From assembly GCA_051002015.1 (NCBI GenBank), contig JBPCMS010000012.1:4173-68172 (forward strand): 64,000 nucleotides of DNA, in the 5' to 3' direction. Below, piece by piece: positions 57,615 to 64,000 of the stretch (position 1 is the first letter of the stretch; each line of letters opens with the position of its first letter). Both the position numbers and the translations under genes were made by a program. Under the pieces are notes generated by a model. The model worked only from the letters and a program-made list of their open reading frames with translations, made no database searches and had not been told where the DNA came from. This DNA comes from JACDBE01 sp051002015. GTDB lineage: Bacteria; Actinomycetota; Acidimicrobiia; Spongiisociales; UBA5794.

Positions 57615-59028
57615 GCCGGCCCAAGCGATCGGAGCCGACCATCGGGTGGTTGCGGTCAACCCCGAGGCCGCCGCCGCCGGGGTGACCGTGGGGATGCGCC
57701 GCCGCCAGGCCGAGGCCATCTGCCCTGCGATCCGCTCCCTGGCGAGCGACCCGACCGCCGAGGCGGTCGGCTTCGAGCCGGTGGTGCGCGCCGTCGAGGG
57801 GTTGATCCCCCGGGTCGAGGTGGTGCAGCCGGGGATGCTGCTGGCTCCGGTCACCGGCGCCGTCCGCTACTTCGGTGACGAGTGGGTCCTGGTGGGGCGG
57901 GTGGTCGAGGCGATCGAAGGGGTCGCCGGGCCCGGCCACCGGATCGGGCTCGCCGCCGGGCCGTTCTCCGCCCGCTGCGCCGCCGAGATGGCGATGGGGG
58001 AGCCGCTGGTGGTCGAGGACGACCGCAGTTTCCTCCGCTCGCTCGACGTGGCCTCGCTTGGCCGGGAGGAGCTTGCCGCCACCTTTCGTTGGCTGGGGAT
58101 CACCACCCTGGGACAGCTTGCCGATCTGCCCCGCCAGGCGATGGTCACCCGCTTCGGCGCCGATGGGTTGGATGCGCATCGGTTGGCCAGAGGTGAGGAC
58201 CGCAGACCGCAACCCAGGGAGATCCCGGTCGATCTGGCGGTGGAGGAGCGGTTCGACCCGCCGCTCGACAACCTGGAGCAGGCCGCCTTCGTGGGGAGGG
58301 CTCTGGCCCACCGGCTTCTCACCGAGACCGGTCGCTGGGGATCGACCCCTTTCCGGGTGGTGGTCGAGGCGGAGTCTGCTGGCGGCGCCACCCGATCCCG
58401 CACCTGGCGCAACACCGATCCCTTCGACGAGTCGACGCTGAGCGACCGGATCCGCTGGCAGCTCGCCGCCTGGCTCGACGAGGCCCGGCTGCGCCGCGGG
58501 CCGGGGATCGGTGGTGGGGTGGTGCGGCTGCGACTGGCTCCCGCCGACCTCTCCGACCGGGGCAGGCAGCTCGCCCTCCACGAGGACGCCAGGAGGGCGG
58601 CCGAGACCCATCGCACCCTGGTCCAGACCCAGGCGCTGGTCGGCCCCGACCGGGTGCTGGTCGCCCTTCCCCGGGGGGGACGCGACCCGGGGGACCGGAT
58701 CCATTGGAGCCGGTGGGACGATCCTCCCCCCGCCCCCGCCGGCGACCCGTCAGCGCCATGGCCCGGGGCGGTCCCGACGCCGTCCCCCGCCCTGGTCCCG
58801 GACGGGGCGGTTCCCTTCGAGGTGGAGTGGGACGGGGGGATGCCGGAACGGGTCCGGCTGGGAAGCCGGTGGGAGTCGGTGCTGTCGTGGGCGGGGCCGT
58901 GGCGTCGGCTGGGGCGGTGGTGGGACGGGGAGCCGCATGCCGACCGCTACCAGATCGTCACCTCGGCCGGGGCCTTCCTGTGCGAGGTCAGGGAAGGCGC
59001 CACCTGGCTGACCGGCATCTACGACTGA
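57547..59028 (+). CDS. imuB: ImuB, inactive Y-family DNA polymerase homologue
   Basis: ImuB is the non-catalytic Y-family member that tethers the mutasome to the sliding clamp. The 493-residue protein begins RTLCVWYPDWALRR, lacking the catalytic Asp of active Y-family polymerases, and has LGITTLGQLADLPRQAMVTRFG (HhH) and RFDPPLDNLEQAAFVGRALAHRL. The C-terminus ends in SWAGPWRRLGRWWDGE ... DRYQIVTSAGAFLCEV, the ImuB-specific block. Confidence 0.9.
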   Translation: MERTLCVWYPDWALRRPDTPPGEPAQAIGADHRVVAVNPEAAAAGVTVGMRRRQAEAICPAIRSLASDPTAEAVGFEPVVRAVEGLIPRVEVVQPGMLLAPVTGAVRYFGDEWVLVGRVVEAIEGVAGPGHRIGLAAGPFSARCAAEMAMGEPLVVEDDRSFLRSLDVASLGREELAATFRWLGITTLGQLADLPRQAMVTRFGADGLDAHRLARGEDRRPQPREIPVDLAVEERFDPPLDNLEQAAFVGRALAHRLLTETGRWGSTPFRVVVEAESAGGATRSRTWRNTDPFDESTLSDRIRWQLAAWLDEARLRRGPGIGGGVVRLRLAPADLSDRGRQLALHEDARRAAETHRTLVQTQALVGPDRVLVALPRGGRDPGDRIHWSRWDDPPPAPAGDPSAPWPGAVPTPSPALVPDGAVPFEVEWDGGMPERVRLGSRWESVLSWAGPWRRLGRWWDGEPHADRYQIVTSAGAFLCEVREGATWLTGIYD

Positions 59029-59066
59029 CCGACGCTCCCGCTGCACGGCCTGCCCGGCTCCTCGAC

Positions 59067-59337
59067 TCACCGTGGTCGATGGGCCTGTGCTCTGTGGTCG
59101 ATCCGGACCACCTCGACCGTGCTCTGCCCGTCGTTCATCCGGTAGACGATTCGGTACGGGCCCCGACGCGCCGTGAGATAGCCCCGCAGCTCCCGGTGAC
59201 AGCTGCTTTCCGACGCGATGAGGGTTCTCTAGCAGCGGGCCGAGCATGAACTCCACCACGGCGGTGGCGACCCGCTCCGGTAGGCGGGCAAGGTCTCGTT
59301 CGGCCGAAGGGGCGACGATCAGGCGCCAGTCGGTCAC
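59067..59337 (-). pseudogene. RelE/ParE-type toxin, frameshifted
   Basis: The frame from GTG 59337 reads TDWRLIVAPSAERDLARLPERVA ... LLENPHRVGKQL, a normal RelE/YoeB start. After GGAAAGCAGCTG one base too many shifts the frame; in the next frame it continues HRELRGYLTARRGPYRIVYR and ends RIDHRAQAHRPR at 59067, a normal RelE end. The gene is therefore broken by a single-base change, unless this is a sequencing error. The start overlaps the antitoxin relic (GTGA). Confidence 0.85.
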
Positions 59338-59609
59338 CTATCGAGGTACTTGGCGCGCAGCTCTTCGCCGGTGACAACGTCACCGGCATCGATTGCCTCC
59401 TGGGCCCGCCTGATCTCCTCGAGGGCGCCCGGCTCGGAGAGGATGTCGAGGGTCTCCTCCAGGGCCTCAAGGTCATCAGGGCTGACCAGCACTGCGGCCG
59501 GTCGGCCGCGGCGGGACACCACGACCCGTTAATGGTGGTACTCGACCCGGTCGACGAACTCCGAAAGCCGCTTCTTCACCTCGGAGAGAGGCAGCGTCGT
59601 GTCAGACAT
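59334..59609 (-). pseudogene. Phd/YefM-type antitoxin, nonsense mutation
   Basis: From ATG 59609 the frame reads SDTTLPLSEVKKRLSEFVDRVEYHH, then TAA (59529-59531), then RVVVSRRGRPAAVLVSPDDLEALEETL to the end. In intact relatives the position of the stop is usually Glu (HHERV), and GAA to TAA is one base. The 62-residue downstream part could still be translated from a GTG but lacks the DNA-binding N-terminus. Confidence 0.85.
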
Positions 59610-59627
59610 GACTAGAAATATATAGTC
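59610..59627. promoter_or_regulatory. operator/promoter of the dead toxin-antitoxin pair
   Basis: GACTA and TAGTC flank GAAATATA directly before the antitoxin ATG, and TATATT on the minus strand ends seven bases before it. The inverted repeat has the look of an autoregulatory YefM site. Confidence 0.5.
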
Positions 59628-59668
59628 ACGGCCGAGCGCCGATCCGGCCGAACCCGACGGGTCTCGGC

Positions 59669-60406
59669 TCAACCGATGGCGTCTTCGGGCAACGCCGAGG
59701 CGACCGCATCCCGGACCCGGTTCTTGAGAGCGTTGATGTCGAGCACGGTGAGGTCGCGGGTGGGGATGGGCTGGTGGACGACGGCCTTGGCGAGGCTCGG
59801 GTAGATCAGCCTCGATCCGGGGGGCCAGGCCTGCCAGGTGCCGTGGATGGTGACCGGCACCACGGGGAGCTGGTTGGTGATGGCGATGCGGAAGGCGCCC
59901 TTCTTGAACGGGGCCAGGTTCCCGTCGTCGCTCCTGGTGCCCTCGGGGAAGATGATCAGCGAATGGCCCCGGCGCTTGGCGGCGGCCACCCCCTCGTTGA
60001 TCTCGGCGTGGGCGGCTGATTGGCTCTGCCGGTCGGTCTTGATGATCCCGATCCGGGTCATCGCCTGGGCAAGGACCGGGATCTGGTAGAGCTCCTTCTT
60101 GGCCAGGAACCGGATCGGCACCGGGGCGGTGAGCAGCATCACCGGGATGTCGAAGTTGGAGAGGTGGTTGGCGACGAACACGTACTGCCGGCTGGGATCG
60201 ATGTGCTCCTGCCCTTCGATCTCGAGACGGAGTGGGGCGGTGCGGAGAAAGAGCCGGCTCCAGAAGCGGATGATCCGGTCGATCTGCGGGGCGTCCTTCT
60301 TGATGTACGAGATCACCAGCACGACCAGGGCGAACAAGAGGGTGGAGATCAGGAAGGGCCCCAGGAGCAGCACGGTGCGGAGGCTGGGGAGGATGCGACG
60401 GAGCAT
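59669..60406 (-). CDS. plsC: 1-acyl-sn-glycerol-3-phosphate acyltransferase (PlsC family)
   Basis: PlsC transfers an acyl group to lysophosphatidate. The 245-residue protein has an N-terminal membrane helix (VLLLGPFLISTLLFALVVLV), the catalytic NHLSNFD (HX4D), and FPEGTRSDDG. Its product would be the substrate of CdsA (34284), and PlsX (3651) supplies the first acyl donor. Start fixed by a TAACTT six bases before the ATG. Confidence 0.92.
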   Translation of the reverse strand: MLRRILPSLRTVLLLGPFLISTLLFALVVLVISYIKKDAPQIDRIIRFWSRLFLRTAPLRLEIEGQEHIDPSRQYVFVANHLSNFDIPVMLLTAPVPIRFLAKKELYQIPVLAQAMTRIGIIKTDRQSQSAAHAEINEGVAAAKRRGHSLIIFPEGTRSDDGNLAPFKKGAFRIAITNQLPVVPVTIHGTWQAWPPGSRLIYPSLAKAVVHQPIPTRDLTVLDINALKNRVRDAVASALPEDAIG

Positions 60407-60412
60407 CAGACT

Positions 60413-60418
60413 AAGTTA
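60413..60418 (-). promoter_or_regulatory. -10 hexamer of plsC
   Basis: On the minus strand TAACTT ends six bases before the ATG at 60406. Confidence 0.5.
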
Positions 60419-60441
60419 GCCATACCGACCAGGGGGACCCG

Positions 60442-61620
60442 ATGCGATCGCTCACCGTGGCTCAGGCGCGGAATTTCGCTCTTGCCGCCCAGGGTTTCGG
60501 CGTGCGGCGACCGGCCGGCCGGGTCGACGTTCGCCATTTCCGCCGGCTGTTCGACCGGATCGGGCTGCTCCAGCTCGACTCGGTCAACGTGCTTGCCAGG
60601 GCCCATTACCTGCCGGTGTTCGCCCGGCTGGGGCCGTACGACCGCGACGCCCTCGACCAGTTCACCACCGCCTCCGGCGAGGTCTTCGAGTACTGGGCGC
60701 ACATGGCCTCGCTGCTCCCCATCGACACCTATCCCCTGTACCGGCATGCGATGGCCAACGAGCCGGCGTGGGGGGTGGTGCAGCGGCTCGAGACACAGCA
60801 TCCCGGCTACGTCGAGTCGGTGTACCGCCAGGTCGTCGACCGCGGCCCGCTGACGGTCTCCGATCTGGCCAACCCAGGCACCCGCACCGCCTCGTGGTGG
60901 GGGTGGGGCCCGGGCAAGATCGCCCTCGACCGGTTGTACATCACCGGCCGCATCGCCACCTACCGCGGCCCCAATTTCATCAAGTTGTTCGATCTGCCGG
61001 CGCGGGTGATCCCACCGGCGCAGCTCGACGGGGAGATGGTCCCTGGCCATGAGGCCTACCGACGCCAGCTGCTGCGGGCGGCACGGCACCACGGCATCGG
61101 CACCGTGGCCGACCTGGCCGACTACTACCGGATCAAGGTCCCGGTCGCCCGTCCCCTGCTCGCCCGGCTCGCCGCCTCCGGGGAGTTGGAGCAGGTCGAA
61201 GTCGCCGGCTGGAAGGGCCCGGTGTATCTGCACCCCGAGGCGGTGCCGCTCCGCCGGACGCGGGGGACGGCGCTGCTCAGCCCGTTCGACCCGCTGGTGT
61301 GGCACCGTGATCGGACCGAGCGGTTGTTCGACTTCTTCTACCGGATCGAGATCTACGTGCCGGAGCCGAAGCGGGTCCACGGCTACTACGTGCTCCCCTT
61401 CCTGCTCGACGGCGACCTGGTGGCCAGGGTCGACCTGAAGGCGGATCGCCAGGGCTCGCGGCTTCTGGTGCGCGGGGCATACGCCGAGCCCGGCGTCGAC
61501 CGGATGCACGTGGCACGCCAGCTGCGCTCCGAGCTGGAGACGATGGCCGGCTGGCTCGGGCTCGGCGAGGTCGAGATCGCCGATCGGGGCGACCTGGCGG
61601 AGCCCCTGCGGTTTTCTTAG
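60442..61620 (+). CDS. YcaQ/AlkX-like winged-helix DNA glycosylase
   Basis: HTH_42 family proteins such as E. coli YcaQ (AlkX) unhook DNA interstrand crosslinks and remove bulky alkyl adducts. The 392-residue protein has the QxD catalytic-type motif as Gln44-Leu-Asp46 in GLLQLDSVNVLARAHYLPVFARLG, then EYWAHMASLLP, and late winged-helix repeats ending LLSPFDPLVWHRDRTERLF. With MutM, AlkA and ATL it adds to a set of alkylation/oxidation repair genes in the window. Confidence 0.88.
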   Translation: MRSLTVAQARNFALAAQGFGVRRPAGRVDVRHFRRLFDRIGLLQLDSVNVLARAHYLPVFARLGPYDRDALDQFTTASGEVFEYWAHMASLLPIDTYPLYRHAMANEPAWGVVQRLETQHPGYVESVYRQVVDRGPLTVSDLANPGTRTASWWGWGPGKIALDRLYITGRIATYRGPNFIKLFDLPARVIPPAQLDGEMVPGHEAYRRQLLRAARHHGIGTVADLADYYRIKVPVARPLLARLAASGELEQVEVAGWKGPVYLHPEAVPLRRTRGTALLSPFDPLVWHRDRTERLFDFFYRIEIYVPEPKRVHGYYVLPFLLDGDLVARVDLKADRQGSRLLVRGAYAEPGVDRMHVARQLRSELETMAGWLGLGEVEIADRGDLAEPLRFS

Positions 61621-61661
61621 GAGCGAAACGCGTCATGCATGACGCGCTTCGCTCCTAAGAA
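61614..61661. repeat. 48-bp near-perfect palindrome at the end of the AlkX-like gene
   Basis: The two 24-base arms match at 23 positions with no loop; the centre is CATGCATG and the outer arms read TTCTTAGGAGCGAA and its complement. The only mismatch faces 61628 and 61647. The stop codon of the gene at 60442 is inside the left arm. No T-tract follows on either strand. Confidence 0.92.
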
Positions 61662-61715
61662 CGTGGGGTGGCGCCCCGACCTGGCCGACCTCGCTACCCG
61701 GCGAGGGCTCGCTGT

Positions 61716-63065
61716 TCAGATGTCGAAGACGAAGACCCGGCCCAGGGTGAACGGGATCCGCACCGACGATCCCCTGATCCAGTCGAGGAGCAGGAGATGC
61801 CCGGCCTCCTCGTTCTGGGTGATGAGGTAGACGCCGTCCCGGCTGAAGCCGATGACCCGGTCGGCGTCGACGAAGGTGCGGATGGTGCTGTTGGAATGCA
61901 GGTGGGAGGTGGTCACCACCATCCGGCCGTCCTGGTGCGCCACCATGGCCACGGCCGCCCCGTCGGGGGTGAAGACGAAGCCGACGGCGCCGGAGGCCAT
62001 GGTCCGCTGGTCGAGGAGGAACCGGGCGCTGGTCGCGATCTGGTCGGGCCCGACCACCACCGCCGTGGTCAGGCCGAGGTCCCGCTCACCGATCAGCATC
62101 ACCTCGCCGACGAAGCCGAGCTCCTCGTCGGTGTGACCGGCTGCGATGGCCGCCCGGTAGGAGGCGATCCGAGGCTGGATCACCATCTCCCCGTTGGGGC
62201 CGACCGCGGCCGGCAACCCCGGGAACGATCGGTGGGGCCGCCCATCGGCATCGAGCAGGATGGCGATGTGCAGTAGCTCGCTGGTGGTGGCACCCTCATC
62301 ATCCTCCAGGTCGGGCACCTCCCACAGCCGCAGCGACGGCTCCACCAGACGTGACAGCAGGAACCCCCAGTCCCCCCAGGCGACCAGCTCGGCGCGGCCG
62401 GGCGACCGTCCCAGGTCGACAAGATCGGTGATACCGCCGGTGGAGCGACCCTGCGCGGTGTACAGGTGGTAGGCGTCCGAGCCCGGCGCCCTGCCCACGA
62501 AGGCGAGCCGGCCTGGGTCGGTGGGATGCCAGGCCGCACCCCCGATGTCGATGAAGGCCGGCGCCACCACCGGCGCCGACCCCACCCACAGCGTGCTGGC
62601 GCCCTCGTTGGTCACCGCCATCACCAGGGAGCGGGCCGCGTCGAGGGCGGCGACGACGCTGTTGGCCCCCCAGGTGATGCTGGTGCGCGGCTCGGAGGAG
62701 CGCAGATACCACGAGGCGACCGCGGTCCTGTCGCCGTCTGGCCGGAAGAGCACGGTGGGGCTGTGGTCGAGCCCGGGGATGAGGGCGGCCAGCGACGGTG
62801 CGTCCGGGGCGGAGGTGGTGGTGGGCGAGGCGTCGCCTGCCAGGCTGGGTGCGGTCTGGCTGGTGCGCTCCTGCTGCGCCTCCTGCTGGGGCGGGGCGGA
62901 CTCGAAGATGCCGATGGCGGTGAAGACGGCGATGGCGGCGGCGACGGCGGCGAGCGGGATCCACCGCCGGTCCGGCGGGGCCGACGATCGGTGGCCGCCA
63001 CCCGCTGCCTCGGGTGTGATGGGCGGCAGCGTCCGGATCGGGCCCGACGCCTCGTTCCCTTTCAT
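61716..63065 (-). CDS. membrane-anchored protein of unknown function with beta-propeller-like repeats
   Basis: I do not recognise a named family. The 449-residue protein has a 33-residue cytoplasmic start, one membrane helix (IPLAAVAAAIAVFTAIGIF), a Thr/Ser/Pro/Gln linker, and an extracytoplasmic part of repeated beta motifs such as ANSVVAALDAARSLVMAVTN, AAWHPTDPGRLAFVGR, VFTPDGAAVAMVAHQDGRMVV and VIGFSRDGVYLITQNEE. Spacing suggests a WD40/TolB-like propeller. The TACCAT six bases before the ATG fixes the start. Confidence 0.7.
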   Translation of the reverse strand: MKGNEASGPIRTLPPITPEAAGGGHRSSAPPDRRWIPLAAVAAAIAVFTAIGIFESAPPQQEAQQERTSQTAPSLAGDASPTTTSAPDAPSLAALIPGLDHSPTVLFRPDGDRTAVASWYLRSSEPRTSITWGANSVVAALDAARSLVMAVTNEGASTLWVGSAPVVAPAFIDIGGAAWHPTDPGRLAFVGRAPGSDAYHLYTAQGRSTGGITDLVDLGRSPGRAELVAWGDWGFLLSRLVEPSLRLWEVPDLEDDEGATTSELLHIAILLDADGRPHRSFPGLPAAVGPNGEMVIQPRIASYRAAIAAGHTDEELGFVGEVMLIGERDLGLTTAVVVGPDQIATSARFLLDQRTMASGAVGFVFTPDGAAVAMVAHQDGRMVVTTSHLHSNSTIRTFVDADRVIGFSRDGVYLITQNEEAGHLLLLDWIRGSSVRIPFTLGRVFVFDI

Positions 63066-63071
63066 GGGGCG

Positions 63072-63077
63072 ATGGTA
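63072..63077 (-). promoter_or_regulatory. -10 hexamer of the propeller-like gene
   Basis: On the minus strand TACCAT ends six bases before the ATG at 63065. Confidence 0.5.
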
Positions 63078-63140
63078 CCGGGGTGAATCGGGTACGCCCC
63101 CGGCTATCGTGCCGCACTCGTTGAGAGGAGCTCCCGGTCC

Positions 63141-64000
63141 ATGGTGGACTTCACCGATCGCGTCGCCATCGTCACCGGCGCCGGAGGCGGGCTGGGCCGG
63201 GAACACGCCCTGCTGCTCGCCTCGCTGGGCGCTGCCGTCGTCGTCAACGACCTGGGCGGTGACGTCCACGGCACCGGGTCGGGCACCAGCGCCGCCGCCG
63301 CCGTGGTCGACGAGATCAGGGCCGCAGGCGGGGTCGCCGTCGCCGATCATGCCTCCGTCTCCGATCCCGAGGCGGCCGCATCGATCGTGGAACGGGCCCT
63401 CACCGAGTTCGGCCGGATCGATGTGGTGATCAACAACGCCGGGATCTTGCGCGACAAGACCTTCGCCAAGCTGGTGTGGCCCGACCTCGACGCGGTGCTC
63501 GACGTCCACCTGAAGGGCGCCTTCCACGTGACCAGGCCCGCCTTCGTCCACATGAAGGAGCAGGGCTACGGCCGAATCGTGGTGACCTCGAGCGCATCGG
63601 GGATCCTCGGCAACTTCGGCCAGACCAACTACGGCGCCGCCAAGCTGGGTCTGGTCGGGCTGATGAACGTCCTCAAGCTGGAGGGCGAGCGGTACGGGAT
63701 CAACGTCAACGCGGTGGCGCCGATCGCCAGGACCAGGATGACGATGGAGTTGCTCGGCACCAGCGCCGATCTGTTCGACCCGGCCCAGGTGTCGCCCGCA
63801 GTCGCCTATCTCGCCTCCGAGGCGTGCACCCTCAGCGGCGAGATCTGGTCGGTGGGTGGCGGTTCGGTCAGCCGGTTCTTCATCGGCCTCACCCCCGGCT
63901 GGTTGCAACCCCCGGGCGACGGTCCGATGACGGTCGACGACGTCGCCGCCAACGTCGCCGCCATCCGGGACGAGGACGGGTACACCGTCCCGCATTCCTC
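63141..64000 (+). CDS. short-chain dehydrogenase of the (R)-3-hydroxyacyl-CoA dehydrogenase type, 3' end outside window
   Basis: The frame from ATG 63141 is open to the window end (286 codons). It has the NAD-binding TGAGGGLGREHALLLASLG, NNAGILRDKTFAKL and the catalytic Ser ... YGAAK (NYGAAKLGLVGLMNVLKLEG). The segment VVVNDLGGDVHGTGSG and the C-terminal continuation past the core resemble the dehydrogenase domain of peroxisomal multifunctional enzyme type 2. It would act after the enoyl-CoA hydratase step. GAGAGGAG precedes the ATG. Confidence 0.9.
   Translation, partial: MVDFTDRVAIVTGAGGGLGREHALLLASLGAAVVVNDLGGDVHGTGSGTSAAAAVVDEIRAAGGVAVADHASVSDPEAAASIVERALTEFGRIDVVINNAGILRDKTFAKLVWPDLDAVLDVHLKGAFHVTRPAFVHMKEQGYGRIVVTSSASGILGNFGQTNYGAAKLGLVGLMNVLKLEGERYGINVNAVAPIARTRMTMELLGTSADLFDPAQVSPAVAYLASEACTLSGEIWSVGGGSVSRFFIGLTPGWLQPPGDGPMTVDDVAANVAAIRDEDGYTVPHS

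Noticed and set aside
61614..61661. Intrinsic terminator for the AlkX-like gene
   Set aside because: No T-tract follows the palindrome on either strand and it has no loop, so it is listed as a palindrome instead.
61277..61830. Two mirrored short frames starting MTRFAPK on opposite strands
   Set aside because: They arise only because both begin in the 48-bp palindrome; the left one is antisense to the AlkX-like gene.
61716..63995. A single 759-codon minus-strand gene
   Set aside because: The part beyond 63065 is the antisense of the SDR gene at 63141, and a leaderless-type promoter precedes the internal ATG at 63065.

Overview
The window is 64 kb of very GC-rich, densely packed bacterial chromosome. 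The gene order (recG-rsmD-coaD-sepIVA-yceD-rpmF-plsX-rnc-mutM-smc-ftsY, ffh-rpsP-khpA-rimM, trmD-rplS, lepB-DUF2469-yraN, comM-dprA-xerC-whiG-rpsB-tsf-pyrH-frr-cdsA-dxr-rseP-ispG, proS-rimP-nusA-infB-DUF503-rbfA-nrnA-truB-ribF, rpsO-pnp) is the conserved housekeeping backbone of Actinomycetota. A SepIVA-like coiled-coil protein, DUF2469, a WhiG-type sigma factor, an actinobacterial-type LexA box with ImuA'/ImuB, and many start codons 6-9 bases after a TANNNT hexamer (leaderless mRNAs) all fit that phylum. Acyl-CoA dehydrogenase, EtfAB, enoyl-CoA hydratase and a 3-hydroxyacyl-CoA dehydrogenase-like SDR suggest fatty-acid or sterol breakdown, as is common in Acidimicrobiia; the class assignment is an inference.

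Layout. 1-11417: helicase RecG (5' cut off), rRNA methylation, CoA, cell division, phospholipid, RNase III, MutM, SMC, FtsY and cytidine deaminase. 11433-14875: an accessory stretch with EtfAB, a uridine phosphorylase and an alkyltransferase-like protein. 15358-18316: SRP and S16/RimM translation block. 18323-22246: an inserted lipoprotein, a reductase fusion and an acyl-CoA dehydrogenase. 22271-25562: TrmD, L19, AlkA-like glycosylase, signal peptidase, DUF2469, YraN. 25578-27260: small membrane and zinc-ribbon genes, enoyl-CoA hydratase, VOC protein. 27361-39836: competence, recombination and sigma genes, then translation, lipid and isoprenoid genes. 39892-41243: ClpP divergent from an SRPBCC/ArsR pair. 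41326-51092: ProS and the NusA-IF2-RibF translation operon, ending in a RidA-like gene. 51380-56658: Kup, S15, PNPase, dodecin. 56832-64000: SOS-controlled ImuA'/ImuB, a dead toxin-antitoxin pair, PlsC, an AlkX-like glycosylase, a membrane-anchored unknown and a truncated SDR.

Structure beyond the genes. A dispersed 48-bp palindromic repeat family has ten copies in four intergenic clusters (6288-6383, 11751-11798, 14908-15183, 51191-51320), in two forms that share the ends but have different cores. Several housekeeping proteins carry unusual low-complexity parts: an 18-bp tandem repeat inside mutM, a roughly 190-residue Asp/Ala tail on S16, a roughly 350-residue acidic N-terminus on CdsA, an acidic NusA tail and an Arg/Gly/Ser tail on PNPase. 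Three genes (alkA, yraN, dxr) have no good ATG/GTG/TTG but have an in-frame CTG overlapping the upstream TGA as CTGA. No rRNA, tRNA, CRISPR array, insertion sequence or prophage was seen.
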